Shown in pieces: positions 11,154-20,838 of a DNA stretch of 64,000 nt. Made by a program: the position numbers and the translations under genes. Below the pieces are notes generated by a model. That model made no database searches, had not been told where the DNA came from, and was given only the letters and a program-made list of their open reading frames with translations. Positions within the stretch are counted from its first letter, which is position 1; every line of letters starts with the position of its first letter. The stretch spans positions 2,046,001 to 2,110,000 of the forward strand of contig NC_021499.1 of the NCBI RefSeq assembly GCF_000412695.1. Reading direction: 5' to 3'. Source of the stretch: Pseudomonas resinovorans NBRC 106553 (GTDB taxonomy: Bacteria > Pseudomonadota > Gammaproteobacteria > Pseudomonadales > Pseudomonadaceae).

Positions 11154-11588
11154 ATGCCGCACCCCGATCAACACCGTTTCGCCATGCAACTCGCTCAGAT
11201 GTCCCGCGCATGGCGCGCTGAGCTCGACCGTCGCCTGGCCGGCATGGGGCTATCCCAGGCCCGCTGGCTGGTCCTGCTGCATCTTTCCCGCTTCGAGGAG
11301 CCGCCCACCCAGCGCGAGCTGGCCAAGAGCGTTGGCGTCGAAGGCCCGACCCTGGCGCGGCTGCTCGATAGCCTCGAGGCGCAGCAGCTGATCCGCCGCA
11401 TGGCGGTGGCCGAGGACCGCCGGGCCAAGAAGATCGACCTCTGCCCGCCCGCCCGCCCGCTGATCGAGAAGATCGAAGCCATTTCCAGCCAACTGCGCCA
11501 GGAGCTCTTCGCCGGTATCGATGACGAAGAGCTGGCCCGTTGCCAGCAGGTCCACGAGCGGATTCTGGCGAACCTGGATCGCCTCTGA
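11154..11588 (+). CDS. MarR family transcriptional regulator
   Basis: 144 aa. Winged helix-turn-helix visible in TQRELAKSVGVEGPTLARLL followed by the wing VAEDRRAKKIDL, with dimerisation helices at both ends. It resembles the SlyA/MarR group. Its stop codon overlaps the start of the downstream MFS transporter (TGATG), a strong sign of translational coupling, so it probably represses its own operon and responds to a substrate of the pump. The palindromes just upstream are candidate binding sites. Confidence 0.9.
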   Translation: MPHPDQHRFAMQLAQMSRAWRAELDRRLAGMGLSQARWLVLLHLSRFEEPPTQRELAKSVGVEGPTLARLLDSLEAQQLIRRMAVAEDRRAKKIDLCPPARPLIEKIEAISSQLRQELFAGIDDEELARCQQVHERILANLDRL

Positions 11589-12991
11589 TGGGGCAGAACC
11601 TGGAAGCGCTGCACGAGCGCTTCGGGGCCCGTTACCCGCAATGGCTGCTGGGCCTGCTGATGCTCGGCAGCATGGCGATGATCCTTGCCTCCACCAGCAT
11701 CAACGTCGCCCTGCCGGCGATCATGGCCGACTTCGAGATCGGCCGTCCGCTGGCGCAATGGCTCGCTACCGGCTTCCTCGCGGCCATGACCGCCGGCCTG
11801 TTGCTCGCCGCCTGGTGCCAGGCGCGGCTGGGCGCGCGGCGTACGGTGCAGCTCGGGCTCGGCCTGTTCAGCCTGGCATCGCTCCTGGCCCTGGTGGCCA
11901 CCTCGGCCTGGCAACTGATCGGCCTGCGCATCCTCATGGGCGCCTGCGCCGGCATCATCCAGCCACTGGCCATGGTGCTGATCTTCCGCGTCTACTCATC
12001 TGGCGGTCGTGGCCTGGCGCTCGGCATCTACGGCCTGGGCATCATGGTGGCACCCACCCTGGGGCCGACCATCGGCGGCTACCTGATCGACCATTTCGGC
12101 TGGGGCGCGGTGTTCTGGCTGCCGCTGCCGTTGTGCCTGCTGGCGCTGATCGGCGCCCAGTGGCTGATGCCCAGCGACCGCAATCGCGATACCCCCGGCG
12201 TCGACCTGATGGCCTTCGGCTTGCTCTGCGTTGCGCTGTTCGCGCTGCTGGGCGCTCTTGCCGAGGCGCAGCGCTTCGGTTGGCTGGCGCCGAGCACCTG
12301 GGTGCCGGGGCTGCTGGGCCTGGGGTGCGCCGTAGCGTTCTTTCTGCGCAGTCGCGCTTGTGAACGGCCGTTGTTGCCCCTGCAGCTCTGGCGCCACGCG
12401 GCGTTCCGCAAGGCCAGTTGGGTTGCGCTGGCGCTGGGATTGGGGCTGTACGGCTCGACCTACCTGATCCCGCTGTTCCTGCAGACGGTGGAAGGCTACA
12501 GCGCCGGCGAAGCGGGCATGCTGTTGTTGCCCACCGGCGTGGTGCTTGGCCTGGCGTCCTTTGTCGGCGGCTGGGCGAGTGATCGACTGTCGGCGGCCAC
12601 CATGCTGGTTTTCGGCCTGCTGGTGTTCGCCCTGTCCTCGGCGGCGCTCGGCCTGGCGGGGCAGGGGACGTCCTTCCTGGTGTTCTGCATCTGGGCCTGC
12701 GTCGGCCGACTGGGCCTCGGGTTGCTCCTGCCCGCGATGAGCACCGGCGCGCTGGATGTCCTCAATCCCGAGGAGCTGGCCCTCGGCGCAGGCGCCATCA
12801 CCTTCGTCCGTCAGCTCGGTGGCGCCTTCGGGGTCAACCTGCTGACCTACTTCCTGGAGTGGCGCCACGCCGCGTCAGGCGGTGATGCCGCAGCCGAAGC
12901 GCTGGCCTTCGAGCAGAGTTTCTGGCTGGTCGCACTGCTCTTCCTGCTGGCGGTGATACCCGCCCGAGGCGTGCGACCTGCACGAGGTTGA
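11588..12991 (+). CDS. MFS multidrug transporter, DHA2 (EmrB/QacA) type
   Basis: 467 aa with about 14 predicted membrane helices, the size and topology of DHA2 drug:proton antiporters. Motif C-like Gly/Pro-rich sequence GIYGLGIMVAPTLGPTIGG is visible in TM5, and the N-terminal helix has SINVALPAI as in EmrB. I start at ATG 11588, which overlaps the marR stop; a further-upstream in-frame ATG would lie inside marR. The substrate is unknown. Regulation by the coupled MarR protein is likely. Confidence 0.9.
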   Translation: MGQNLEALHERFGARYPQWLLGLLMLGSMAMILASTSINVALPAIMADFEIGRPLAQWLATGFLAAMTAGLLLAAWCQARLGARRTVQLGLGLFSLASLLALVATSAWQLIGLRILMGACAGIIQPLAMVLIFRVYSSGGRGLALGIYGLGIMVAPTLGPTIGGYLIDHFGWGAVFWLPLPLCLLALIGAQWLMPSDRNRDTPGVDLMAFGLLCVALFALLGALAEAQRFGWLAPSTWVPGLLGLGCAVAFFLRSRACERPLLPLQLWRHAAFRKASWVALALGLGLYGSTYLIPLFLQTVEGYSAGEAGMLLLPTGVVLGLASFVGGWASDRLSAATMLVFGLLVFALSSAALGLAGQGTSFLVFCIWACVGRLGLGLLLPAMSTGALDVLNPEELALGAGAITFVRQLGGAFGVNLLTYFLEWRHAASGGDAAAEALAFEQSFWLVALLFLLAVIPARGVRPARG

Positions 12992-13263
12992 ACTTGCATT
13001 TCGCACGATGAAAATTTTGTCAAGTCCCCTAGCGAAAAACGGCGGATTGTGGAGTAAGCTACAACGCAGGTCTGTGGCCAGCTGCCAGTACGTCGAGTAC
13101 GGGAACGGAAAACCCGGTGTCATGGATCTGGAGTGGGATGAATAAGGAGCGATGTCCCACTATCATTGTTGTTTTTAGGCCAGGGTGATTCACGTCGCTT
13201 CGAGGATGCCCGGGCGGGACATCAGAGGCGTGACCAGTGAAGACGAGTGGCCGGGGAGGACAA

Positions 13264-15405
13264 ATGGCAAGGGTTCACAAGCTCCTTCTGACGCTTGCAT
13301 CCGGCTCTGCACTGTATTCGGGTCTGGTACCGGCACTGGGGCTAGGTGAAATCACCCTGCACTCCGCGCTTAACCAGCCGCTGGATGCCGAGATCGAGCT
13401 GCTTGAGGTTGGCGACCTCGACGCCAGCGAAATCAAGGTCAGCCTGGCGTCCGCCGATGCCTTCGAGCAGGCCGGCGTCGACCGCTTCATCTTCCTCAAC
13501 GACCTTCGTTTCAGCCCGATGATCCGCGGTTCGAGCAGCCGCATCCGTGTGGTGTCCAACAAGCCGGTCCGCGAGCCCTACCTGAATTTCATCGTCGAAG
13601 TGGCGCGACCCAATGGTCGGCTGCTGCGCGAATACACCCTGTTGCTGGACCCGCCCGGTTCGGCCTACACCGCCAGCGCCGCCCCGCTCGGCGCAGCCCG
13701 CGAGATGCCGGTCGCAACCCGCGAGGTGGCACCGGTGCAACCCAAGCCGGCGCCCGCCGCCAACGACGGCAAGCGCTACCAGGTTGCACGGGGCGACAGC
13801 CTCTGGGCGATCGCCAAGCGCTTCAGTGCCGGCAGCGGCCTCAGCCAGCAGCAGATGCTGGACGGCATCTATGCCCTCAATCCCCAGGCCTTCCCCGGCG
13901 GCGACATCAATCGCCTGCACGTGGGCCAATCCCTGTTGCTGCCTGATGCGGCGCAGCAGGCCAGCGCGCCGACGCCAGCCGTCGCCGCCCCTGAAACCGC
14001 CGCCCCGGTCGTCGCGCCTGTTGAGGCACCCGCTCCGGTCGCCGCCGTACCTGTCCCGAACCTGGACGACCTGAATTCGGCCCAGCAACGCCTGGACTCG
14101 AGCCTCGCCCAAGGCGAAGCCGAGCGCGCCGAACTGCGCCAACACATCGCCGAGCTCCAGGCCAAGCTGGACGCCATGCAGCAACAACTGAGCGGCAGCG
14201 ACCAGCAGATGACCGAGCTGCAGACCCAGGTCCAGCAGATGGCTGCCGTTCCCGCCGCCCCGCAAGCGGAACCCGTCGCGCCCGCCGCGGTGGTGCCGGC
14301 CGTCCAGGCCGCCGAACAGGCACCCGCGCCTGAACGGGTACAGCAAGGCAGTTCCGGCATCAGCGCCTTCTGGTGGGCGATCATGGTTTCCGGCCTTGTG
14401 CTGCTGTTCCTGCTGGACTGGGTACTGCTGCGTCGTTCTCGCCGCGAAGCCCAGGAACAGGAACTGGAAGACGCCCAGCTCAATGGCAAGGCCAAGGTGG
14501 CCTTCCAGCATCGCCGCCAGGACGTGCAGCCTGTCGCACCGGCCATTCCGGAGCCGGCTCCGGTTGCCGCCAAGCTCGCCGCGGCACCGCTGGCGTTGGC
14601 GCCCAGCTCCAAGCTCAGCTCCGATGCCCTGGAAGGCGCCAACATCTACATCGCCTATGGCCGCTGGCGCGAAGCGCTGGCCGTGCTGCGCCCGGCTATC
14701 GCCCAGGAGCCCCAGCGCCTGGAACTGCGCTACCGGCTGCTGGAAGTGCTCGGCGAGCTGCGTGATTCGGTCGCCTTCACCCTGGAAGCGGCCGCACTAC
14801 GCGAGCTGCACGCCGATGAAGCTCGTCTGTCCGGCATCTGCGCCCGTTACGTGGACGTGGGCGCCGCCCAGGCCCCCGTCGAGCCGGTATTCGTCCTGGA
14901 CGAATCCCCGTCGACCCTGGCCGACGCCAGCAACGAATCCCTTGCTGGCGCGCAGGCGGACTTCGATGGCTATCCGCTGGATGCCGACTGGGATCAGGTC
15001 AGCCCCTTCAAGACCGCCGAGCCCAAGCGCAAGGCCACCGTGGTCCAGGCTTTCCCGACGGTGGAAGACGACCTGGGATTCCCGACCAATCTCCAGGAGC
15101 TGCCGGAAGTCTTCGAGCTGAGCCTGGATGCCGATACCCTGAGCCCCTTCGGCAAACTGCCGGAGCTGCCCCAGGCCGAAAGCCTCGACGAGCTCACCGC
15201 CGAGTTCATCGACCCGATCGCCAGCCTGGAAGAGCTGGACAAGCTGGATGCGCGCCAGGAAAACCTCACCAAGTTCAACCTGGCACTGGCCTATATCGAG
15301 CAAGGCAATATCGAAGCGGCCTGCAGCATACTCAACGAAGTGATCAGCGACGGCGACGACCAGCAGAAACAGGAAGCACGGGACCTGCTGGCCAGGATCG
15401 CCTGA
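13264..15405 (+). CDS. FimV/HubP-like LysM inner-membrane protein
   Basis: 713 aa from ATG 13264, which has GGGAGGA at the right distance; a GTG 27 bp upstream is in frame but weaker. Seen: signal peptide, the FimV N-terminal region LGLGEITLHSALNQPLDAEI, a periplasmic LysM domain (YQVARGDSLWAIAKRF), a coiled coil (~285-345), a TM helix (WAIMVSGLVLLFLLDWVLL), an acidic cytoplasmic part, and the FimV C-terminal domain NLTKFNLALAYIEQGNIEAA. FimV organises polar type IV pilus and chemosensory complexes. The protein is shorter than P. aeruginosa FimV and its neighbours differ from the usual fimV locus as I know it, so it may be a paralogue. Confidence 0.85.
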   Translation: MARVHKLLLTLASGSALYSGLVPALGLGEITLHSALNQPLDAEIELLEVGDLDASEIKVSLASADAFEQAGVDRFIFLNDLRFSPMIRGSSSRIRVVSNKPVREPYLNFIVEVARPNGRLLREYTLLLDPPGSAYTASAAPLGAAREMPVATREVAPVQPKPAPAANDGKRYQVARGDSLWAIAKRFSAGSGLSQQQMLDGIYALNPQAFPGGDINRLHVGQSLLLPDAAQQASAPTPAVAAPETAAPVVAPVEAPAPVAAVPVPNLDDLNSAQQRLDSSLAQGEAERAELRQHIAELQAKLDAMQQQLSGSDQQMTELQTQVQQMAAVPAAPQAEPVAPAAVVPAVQAAEQAPAPERVQQGSSGISAFWWAIMVSGLVLLFLLDWVLLRRSRREAQEQELEDAQLNGKAKVAFQHRRQDVQPVAPAIPEPAPVAAKLAAAPLALAPSSKLSSDALEGANIYIAYGRWREALAVLRPAIAQEPQRLELRYRLLEVLGELRDSVAFTLEAAALRELHADEARLSGICARYVDVGAAQAPVEPVFVLDESPSTLADASNESLAGAQADFDGYPLDADWDQVSPFKTAEPKRKATVVQAFPTVEDDLGFPTNLQELPEVFELSLDADTLSPFGKLPELPQAESLDELTAEFIDPIASLEELDKLDARQENLTKFNLALAYIEQGNIEAACSILNEVISDGDDQQKQEARDLLARIA

Positions 15406-15424
15406 AGGTTCCCTGCCTGAACGA

Positions 15425-15453
15425 GAAAGCCCGGACCTGGTTCGGGTTTTTTT
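15425..15453 (+). terminator. Rho-independent terminator of fimV-like gene
   Basis: Stem CCCGGA / TTCGGG (one G-T pair) with loop CCTGG followed by seven T, starting about 25 bp after the stop codon. Confidence 0.8.
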
Positions 15454-15531
15454 ATGGTTCTTCACGGATTGCCGGGAAAGTTGTTCTTGATCTTCATGAA
15501 AAAGAATTCGCTGTCTCGGTAGCCGTAGCTT

Positions 15532-15795
15532 CGTAGCCCGGATGCAATCCGGGGAAGGCCCAGGCATCGCTCCCGGATTACATCCGGGCTACGAACTGCG
15601 AGCCTCGGCCTTTCGTAGGATGGGTTGAGCCTGCGATACCCATCGGCCGAGGTGATGGGTATCGCTCCGCTCAACCCATCCTACGATTCTGAGATCGAGT
15701 TCGGTGCGCCATCTGGCACGGTCGGCTTGATGTAGGAGCGATTTCAATCGCGAAGGGCCGTGAGGCCCGTGGGTCTGGTTTGCGAATGAACTCGC
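15532..15795. repeat. Three intergenic inverted-repeat elements in tandem
   Basis: This gene-free stretch (15454-15881) carries one copy of each main repeat class of the window: GTAGCCCGGATGCAATCCGGG with inverted partner (15532-15593), CGTAGGATGGGTTGAGC / GCTCAACCCATCCTACG (15614-15685), and TGTAGGAGCGATTTCAATCG with a degenerate partner TTTGCGAATGAACTCGCC (15731-15795). No gene is seen. Confidence 0.85.
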
Positions 15796-15881
15796 CCGCG
15801 TTAGCCGACAGGCTTGCGCAAGAACATAGGGGCTACCGAGTGGCGTGCCTAAGGTGCGCCGTGTGCACCAGGCCCGCTATT

Positions 15882-16793
15882 TCAATCGCGAATGACGGAG
15901 CGCGCCGGCCGCGCGAGGCCGAACATGCGCTTGGCCGCCAGCACCAGCCAGCAGGCAAGGATGAAGGGCGCGGTCATCGCCGGCAGGCCGAGCGCGGCGA
16001 ATCCTGGTTGCAGCGCCACGCCCAGCAGGATGCCCGCCAGCGCACACCAGGGGCGCTGCAGGTCCTTGCCCAGGGCCAGGGCGATCAGTGCGCCGTTCAG
16101 GCCGAACAGGCCACCCAGCACCGCCTGCACCGGCATGCCCTGGAGCAGCGCCAGCAGCATCGCAGTCAGCGAGCCCAGCAAGGCCCAGAGCGCCACCCTC
16201 CAGCCGGCGAGGGCGAGGGCGGCCAGCACCAGGGCGCCGGCCACCGGCTGGTCGAGGAAGATCACCTGGCCGATGCCGCGCACCACCGCCATCGCGGTGT
16301 CGATCCCGCCCATTTGCAGGTCGCTTGCCGCCACGCTGGTGGGAGTCAGTTCCAGCGGTCCGCCGAGTGCCAGCAGCAGCCAACCGAGGCCAACGAAGGG
16401 CGAGGTGTAGGCCGGCAGCCAATTGTGCTTGCGCGCGGCGCCGAGCAGGGGATTGAGCACCAGGCTGGACAGGCCGCCGGCGCAGAAGATCAGGAGCGCG
16501 AGGTAGAGCGAGGGCTCGAAGCGGGCGCTGAGCAGCAGGCCGAGGAGTACGCCGTTGTAGCCATAGAGGCCGGCGTCGATGTCTGCGGGGGCGTAGCGCC
16601 GGCGCACGGCGGTGAGCCAGGCGGCCGCACCTCCGAGCAGCGCGCCGCCCAGCAACTGGGGCGCGCCGACGGCGATGGCGAGGAGAATCAGCGCGCCGCA
16701 GCCGGGATGGCGCTGGAGGAATATCTGGCTGAATCCGTTGAGTTGGGCGGAAGCCCAGCTACGGACTTCGGGTCGTAGAGGCAGTCGGTACAT
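15882..16793 (-). CDS. Urea transporter (UT family)
   Basis: 303 aa, almost entirely hydrophobic. The two-fold repeat typical of bacterial urea channels is visible: ADIDAGLYGYNGVLLGLLLS in the first half and LGGLFGLNGALIALALG in the second. It should conduct urea across the inner membrane. Since purine breakdown through AllA elsewhere in the window makes urea, a nitrogen role is plausible, though the gene is separated from that cluster. The ribosome site before ATG 16793 is weak, and a terminator of the upstream pyk gene lies 10 bp before it. Confidence 0.88.
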   Translation of the reverse strand: MYRLPLRPEVRSWASAQLNGFSQIFLQRHPGCGALILLAIAVGAPQLLGGALLGGAAAWLTAVRRRYAPADIDAGLYGYNGVLLGLLLSARFEPSLYLALLIFCAGGLSSLVLNPLLGAARKHNWLPAYTSPFVGLGWLLLALGGPLELTPTSVAASDLQMGGIDTAMAVVRGIGQVIFLDQPVAGALVLAALALAGWRVALWALLGSLTAMLLALLQGMPVQAVLGGLFGLNGALIALALGKDLQRPWCALAGILLGVALQPGFAALGLPAMTAPFILACWLVLAAKRMFGLARPARSVIRD

Positions 16794-16801
16794 GGCAGCT
16801 T

Positions 16802-16834
16802 CAAAAAAAGAGGCGCCCCGGTGAGAGGGCGCCG
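16802..16834 (-). terminator. Terminator of the gcl-pyk operon
   Basis: On the minus strand GGCGCCC, an 8-base loop and GGGCGCC are followed by TCTTTTTTT, about 100 bp after the pyk stop. It closes the leftward gcl-hyi-glxR-ttuD-pyk operon. Confidence 0.85.
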
Positions 16835-16934
16835 ACTAACTGGCGGTAGCCAGATGGGATTCTGTTCCGCCCGGCATCGAGGCCGGTGCGGGGGCGCGGG
16901 TTCTCTATGGACCCCGTCGCCCGGGTGTTTCATA

Positions 16935-18350
16935 TCAGTTCAGGGTTTCGATCCGCAGGCTGTTGGTGCTGCCCGGCTGGCCGAAAGGCACGCCGGCGGT
17001 GATCACCACGGTATCCCCGCGTTTGGCCATGCCCTGGGCCTGGGCGATCTCCAGCGCGGTGCTGGTGACTTCCTCGACCTTGTGCAGGCGTTCGTTGACG
17101 ACCGAATAGATACCCCAGGCCACGCTCAGGCGACGTGCGGTGGTCAGGCTCGGGGTCAGGCTGAGGATCGGCGCCTTGGGTCGCTCGCGGGAGGCACGCA
17201 GGCTGGAGCTGCCGGACTCGGTGTAGTTGACCAGGGCGACCACCGGGAGGATGCCGGTGATGCGGCGGATGGCGCAGCTGATGGCGTCCGAGGCGGTGGC
17301 TTCGGCTTGCGGGCGGCTGACGTCGAGCTGGCTCTGGAAGTCCGGGCCGTTCTCCACCTGGCGGATGATCTTGCTCATCATCTGCACGGTTTCCAGCGGG
17401 TAGTCGCCGGAGGCGGTCTCGGCCGACAGCATCACCGCGTCGGTGCCTTCGGCCACGGCGTTGGCCACGTCCGTGACCTCGGCGCGGGTCGGCGCCGGGG
17501 AGAAGCGCATGGATTCGAGCATCTGGGTGGCCACCACCACCGGCCGACCCAGCTGGCGGCAGGTACGAATGATGTCCTTCTGGATGCGCGGCACGTTCTC
17601 GGCCGGTACTTCGACGCCGAGGTCGCCACGGGCGACCATGATGGCGTCGCAGAGGCGGGCGATCTCTTCCAGGTGCACCACGGCCGAGGGTTTCTCGATC
17701 TTGGCCATGAGGAAGGCGCGGTCCTTGATCAGCTCGCGGGCTTCGAGGATGTCTTCCGGGCGCTGCACGAAGGACAGGGCCACCCAGTCCACGCCCAGTT
17801 CCAGGCCGAAGTCCAGGTCGCGGCGGTCCTTGGCGGTCAGCGGCGAGAGCTGCAGCACCGCTTCCGGCACGTTGACGCCCTTGCGGTCGGACAGTTCGCC
17901 GCCGGCGACCACGGTGGTCTCCACCGCGTCGGCGTGCTTGGCGACGACCTTCAGGCGCAGGCGGCCGTCGTCCAGCAGCAGGTTCATGCTTGGTTCCAGC
18001 GCGGCGATGATTTCCGGGTGGGGCAGGTTGACGCGCTTGGCGTCACCAGGGGTGGCGTCCAGGTCCAGGCGGAAGGCCTGGCCGCGCTCGAGGTTGACCT
18101 TGCCTTCGGCGAAGCGGCCAACGCGGAGCTTCGGCCCTTGCAGGTCCATCAGGATGCCGATCGGGTAGTTCAGCTGGCGCTCCACCTCGCGGACCCACTG
18201 GTAGCGCAGGGCGTGGTCGGCGTGTTCGCCGTGGCTGAAGTTCAGGCGGAACAGGTTGACGCCGGCTTCCACCAGTTGGCGGATGTCGTCGATGCCTTTG
18301 ATCGCCGGACCGAGGGTGGCGAGGATTTTTACTTTCTTGTCAGGCGTCAT
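16935..18350 (-). CDS. pykF: Pyruvate kinase
   Basis: 471 aa. Transfers phosphate from phosphoenolpyruvate to ADP. Seen: N-terminal KVKILATLGPA, the NFSHG loop, KIEKPSAV active-site strand, the MVARGDLGVEVP loop, a nucleotide-binding ATQMLESM segment, and the C-terminal regulatory domain. It is the last gene of the glyoxylate operon: ATGA overlap with ttuD shows coupling. The equivalent P. aeruginosa and P. putida genes sit at the same place and are called pykF. Here it completes conversion of glycerate-derived phosphoglycerate to pyruvate. Confidence 0.95.
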   Translation of the reverse strand: MTPDKKVKILATLGPAIKGIDDIRQLVEAGVNLFRLNFSHGEHADHALRYQWVREVERQLNYPIGILMDLQGPKLRVGRFAEGKVNLERGQAFRLDLDATPGDAKRVNLPHPEIIAALEPSMNLLLDDGRLRLKVVAKHADAVETTVVAGGELSDRKGVNVPEAVLQLSPLTAKDRRDLDFGLELGVDWVALSFVQRPEDILEARELIKDRAFLMAKIEKPSAVVHLEEIARLCDAIMVARGDLGVEVPAENVPRIQKDIIRTCRQLGRPVVVATQMLESMRFSPAPTRAEVTDVANAVAEGTDAVMLSAETASGDYPLETVQMMSKIIRQVENGPDFQSQLDVSRPQAEATASDAISCAIRRITGILPVVALVNYTESGSSSLRASRERPKAPILSLTPSLTTARRLSVAWGIYSVVNERLHKVEEVTSTALEIAQAQGMAKRGDTVVITAGVPFGQPGSTNSLRIETLN

Positions 18351-19621
18351 TTTTCAGGGCTCTCGAGAATCAGGATGGCGCGGAAGTCGTTCACGTTGGT
18401 GCGGGTCGGTTCGGTGACGATGAGATCGCCGAGGGCGGCGAAATACCCGTATCCGTCGTTGTTGTCCAGTTCGTTGTTGGCGGACAGGCCCAGCTGGGTG
18501 GCACGGGCGAAGCTGTCGGGGGTCATGATGGCGCCGGCATTGTCCTCCGAGCCGTCGATGCCATCGGTGTCGCCGGCCAGGGCGTAGACGCCCGGCAGGC
18601 CCTTGAGGCTGGCGGTCAGGCTCAGCAGGAACTCGGCGTTGCGTCCGCCACGGCCATTGCCACGCACGGTCACCGTGGTCTCGCCGCCGGAGAGGATCAC
18701 GCAGGGCGGCTTGATCGGCTGGCCGTGGAGCACCACCTGGCGAGCGATGCCGGCATGGACCTTGGCCACCTCGCGGGATTCACCCTCCAGGTCGCCGAGG
18801 ATCAGCGGGGTGAGGCCGGCGGCGCGGACCTTCTCTGCGGCGGCGTCGAGGGACTGCTGGGGCGTGGCGATCAGCTGGAAGTGGCTGCGCGAAAGGTGGG
18901 GGTCGCCCGGTTTCACGGTTTCGGAGCGCGGGTCCTGCAGCCAGGCGCGGACGTTGGTCGGTATCTCGATCTCGTAGCGGGCGAGGATCGCCAGGGCTTC
19001 GGCCGAGGTGGTCGGGTCGGCCACGGTAGGGCCGGAGGCGATCACGGTGGCCTCGTCGCCGGGTACGTCGGAGATGGCGTAGGTGTAGACGGTGGCCGGC
19101 CAGCAGGCCTTGGCCAGGCGGCCGCCCTTGATCGCCGAGAGGTGTTTGCGCACGCAGTTCATCTCGGAGATCGAGGCGCCGGATTTCAGCAGGGCCTTGT
19201 TGATCGCCTGCTTGTCCTTGAGGGTCAGGCCTTCCGCCGGCAGGGCCAGCAGGGAGGAGCCGCCGCCGGAGAGCAGGAAGATCACCCGGTCGGACTCGGA
19301 GAGGCCGCTGACCAGCTTCAGTACGCGCTGGGCGGTTTCCAGGCCGGCGGCATCCGGTACCGGGTGGGCGGCCTCCACCACTTCGATTTTCTTGCAGTCG
19401 GCGCCATGGCCGTAGCGGGTCACCACCAGGCCGGAAATCTCGCCTTGCCATTCACGCTCGATCACTTCGGCCATGGCCGCGGCGGCCTTGCCGGCGCCGA
19501 TGACGATGACCCGGCCGGAGCGGTCGGCGGGCAGGTGGTCGGCCAGTACCTGGCGTGGGTGGGCGGCGGCGATGGCGGTGGCGAACAGGTCGCGCAGGAA
19601 GGCTTTGGGATCGAGGGACAT
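18347..19621 (-). CDS. ttuD: Glycerate 2-kinase (TtuD/MOFRL family)
   Basis: 424 aa; in older annotation called hydroxypyruvate reductase. The MOFRL family phosphorylates D-glycerate to 2-phosphoglycerate. Seen: VIGAGKAAAAMAEVIE near residue 40, the glycine-rich FLLSGGGSSLLALP loop, and the C-terminal MOFRL region with GRGGRNAEFLLSL and AGDTDGIDGSEDNAGA. The stop overlaps the pyk start as ATGA. Gene order gcl-hyi-glxR-ttuD-pyk gives the route glyoxylate, tartronate semialdehyde, glycerate, 2-phosphoglycerate, pyruvate. A 310-bp gap with an inverted repeat separates it from glxR. Confidence 0.93.
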   Translation of the reverse strand: MSLDPKAFLRDLFATAIAAAHPRQVLADHLPADRSGRVIVIGAGKAAAAMAEVIEREWQGEISGLVVTRYGHGADCKKIEVVEAAHPVPDAAGLETAQRVLKLVSGLSESDRVIFLLSGGGSSLLALPAEGLTLKDKQAINKALLKSGASISEMNCVRKHLSAIKGGRLAKACWPATVYTYAISDVPGDEATVIASGPTVADPTTSAEALAILARYEIEIPTNVRAWLQDPRSETVKPGDPHLSRSHFQLIATPQQSLDAAAEKVRAAGLTPLILGDLEGESREVAKVHAGIARQVVLHGQPIKPPCVILSGGETTVTVRGNGRGGRNAEFLLSLTASLKGLPGVYALAGDTDGIDGSEDNAGAIMTPDSFARATQLGLSANNELDNNDGYGYFAALGDLIVTEPTRTNVNDFRAILILESPEK

Positions 19622-19810
19622 GGCAGGCTCCGGGGCGCTGGATTCTTGTTATGGGCTGGTGTCCGGGCGGGCGTGCCCGGTGCCGAGGCCGATTACAGTC
19701 CGGAGCCGCCGCACGCAGCGGTTCGGGACTGGAATCGACCTTCCTGGCCTTTGGCGCCGTGTCGCCGCCGGCCAGGAGGGTCGAAAGGGGCCCACCGCAG
19801 GGAGAACCTT

Positions 19811-19897
19811 GTAGGTTGGTGCCGAGCCCGCGAGGCCCAACGCTCGGAGCTGCCGGCTCGATAATGTTGGGCTTCGCTTCGCTCTGCACCAACCTAC
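19811..19897. repeat. Inverted repeat with GTAGGTTGGTGC arms
   Basis: Arms GTAGGTTGGTGC (19811-19822) and GCACCAACCTAC (19886-19897) flank smaller pairs such as GCCCAACG and TTGGGC. It fills the glxR-ttuD gap (19622-19931), where I see no gene. The element can fold into a long hairpin in the operon transcript. Confidence 0.75.
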
Positions 19898-19931
19898 GGT
19901 GTTGCAGTTCAACCTTGCAGTGGGTAATGCA

Positions 19932-20822
19932 TCACTCCTCGCGGATGGAGAAGTTGGCCATGTGCTCCAGGCCCTTGATCAGACCGGAGTGGTCCCAGTT
20001 GCTGCCGCCGATGGCCGCGCAGGTGCTGAACACTTGCTGGGCGTTGGCGGTGTTGGGCAGGTTCAGGCCCAGTTCGCGGGCGCCGGACAGTGCCAGGTTG
20101 AGGTCCTTCTGGTGCAGGCTGATGCGGAAGCCCGGGTCGAAGGTGCCCTTGATCATGCGCTCGCCGTGGACTTCGAGGATCTTCGAGCCGGCGAAGCCGC
20201 CCATCAGGGCCTCGCGTACCTTGGCCGGGTCGGCGCCATTCTTGGCGGCGAACAGCAGGGCTTCGGCGACGGCCTGGATGTTCAGGGCGACGATGATCTG
20301 ATTGGCGACCTTGGCGGTCTGGCCGTCACCATTGCCACCGACGCGGGTGATGTTCTTGCCCATGGCCTGGAACAGCGGCAGGGCGCGTTCGAAGGCGTTC
20401 GGGCAGCCACCGACCATGATGCTCAGGGTCGCGGCCTTGGCACCCACTTCGCCGCCGGAAACCGGGGCGTCCAGGTAGGCGGCGCCGGTGGCCTTGATCT
20501 TCTCGGCGAAGGCCTTGGTGGCGGTGGGGGAGATGGAGCTCATGTCGATCACGACCTTGCCGGCGCCGACGCCTTCGGCCACGCCGTCCTTGCGGAACAG
20601 GACGTCATCGACCTGGGGGGTGTCCGGAACCATGACGATGATGAACTCGGCTTCCTGGGCAACCTCTTTCGGGTTGGCCAGGGCGACGCCGTTGTCGCCC
20701 AGCAGGTCGGCCGGAGCCTTGTCGAAGTGTTCGGAGAAGAACAGGGTGTGGCCGGCTTTCTGCAGGTTCTGAGCCATGGGCTTGCCCATGATGCCGGTGC
20801 CGATGAATCCGATCTTGGCCAT
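19932..20822 (-). CDS. glxR: Tartronate semialdehyde reductase
   Basis: 296 aa, beta-hydroxyacid dehydrogenase family; reduces tartronate semialdehyde to D-glycerate with NAD(P)H. Seen: Rossmann motif GFIGTGIMGKPMA at the N-terminus, substrate-binding APVSGGEVGAKAATLSIMVGG near residue 120 (shown here only as the region), catalytic Lys in GQTAKVANQIIVA, and a helical C-terminal half. It lies 16 bp downstream of hyi in the gcl operon. Confidence 0.95.
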   Translation of the reverse strand: MAKIGFIGTGIMGKPMAQNLQKAGHTLFFSEHFDKAPADLLGDNGVALANPKEVAQEAEFIIVMVPDTPQVDDVLFRKDGVAEGVGAGKVVIDMSSISPTATKAFAEKIKATGAAYLDAPVSGGEVGAKAATLSIMVGGCPNAFERALPLFQAMGKNITRVGGNGDGQTAKVANQIIVALNIQAVAEALLFAAKNGADPAKVREALMGGFAGSKILEVHGERMIKGTFDPGFRISLHQKDLNLALSGARELGLNLPNTANAQQVFSTCAAIGGSNWDHSGLIKGLEHMANFSIREE

Positions 20823-20838
20823 GTGGAATACCTCGTTC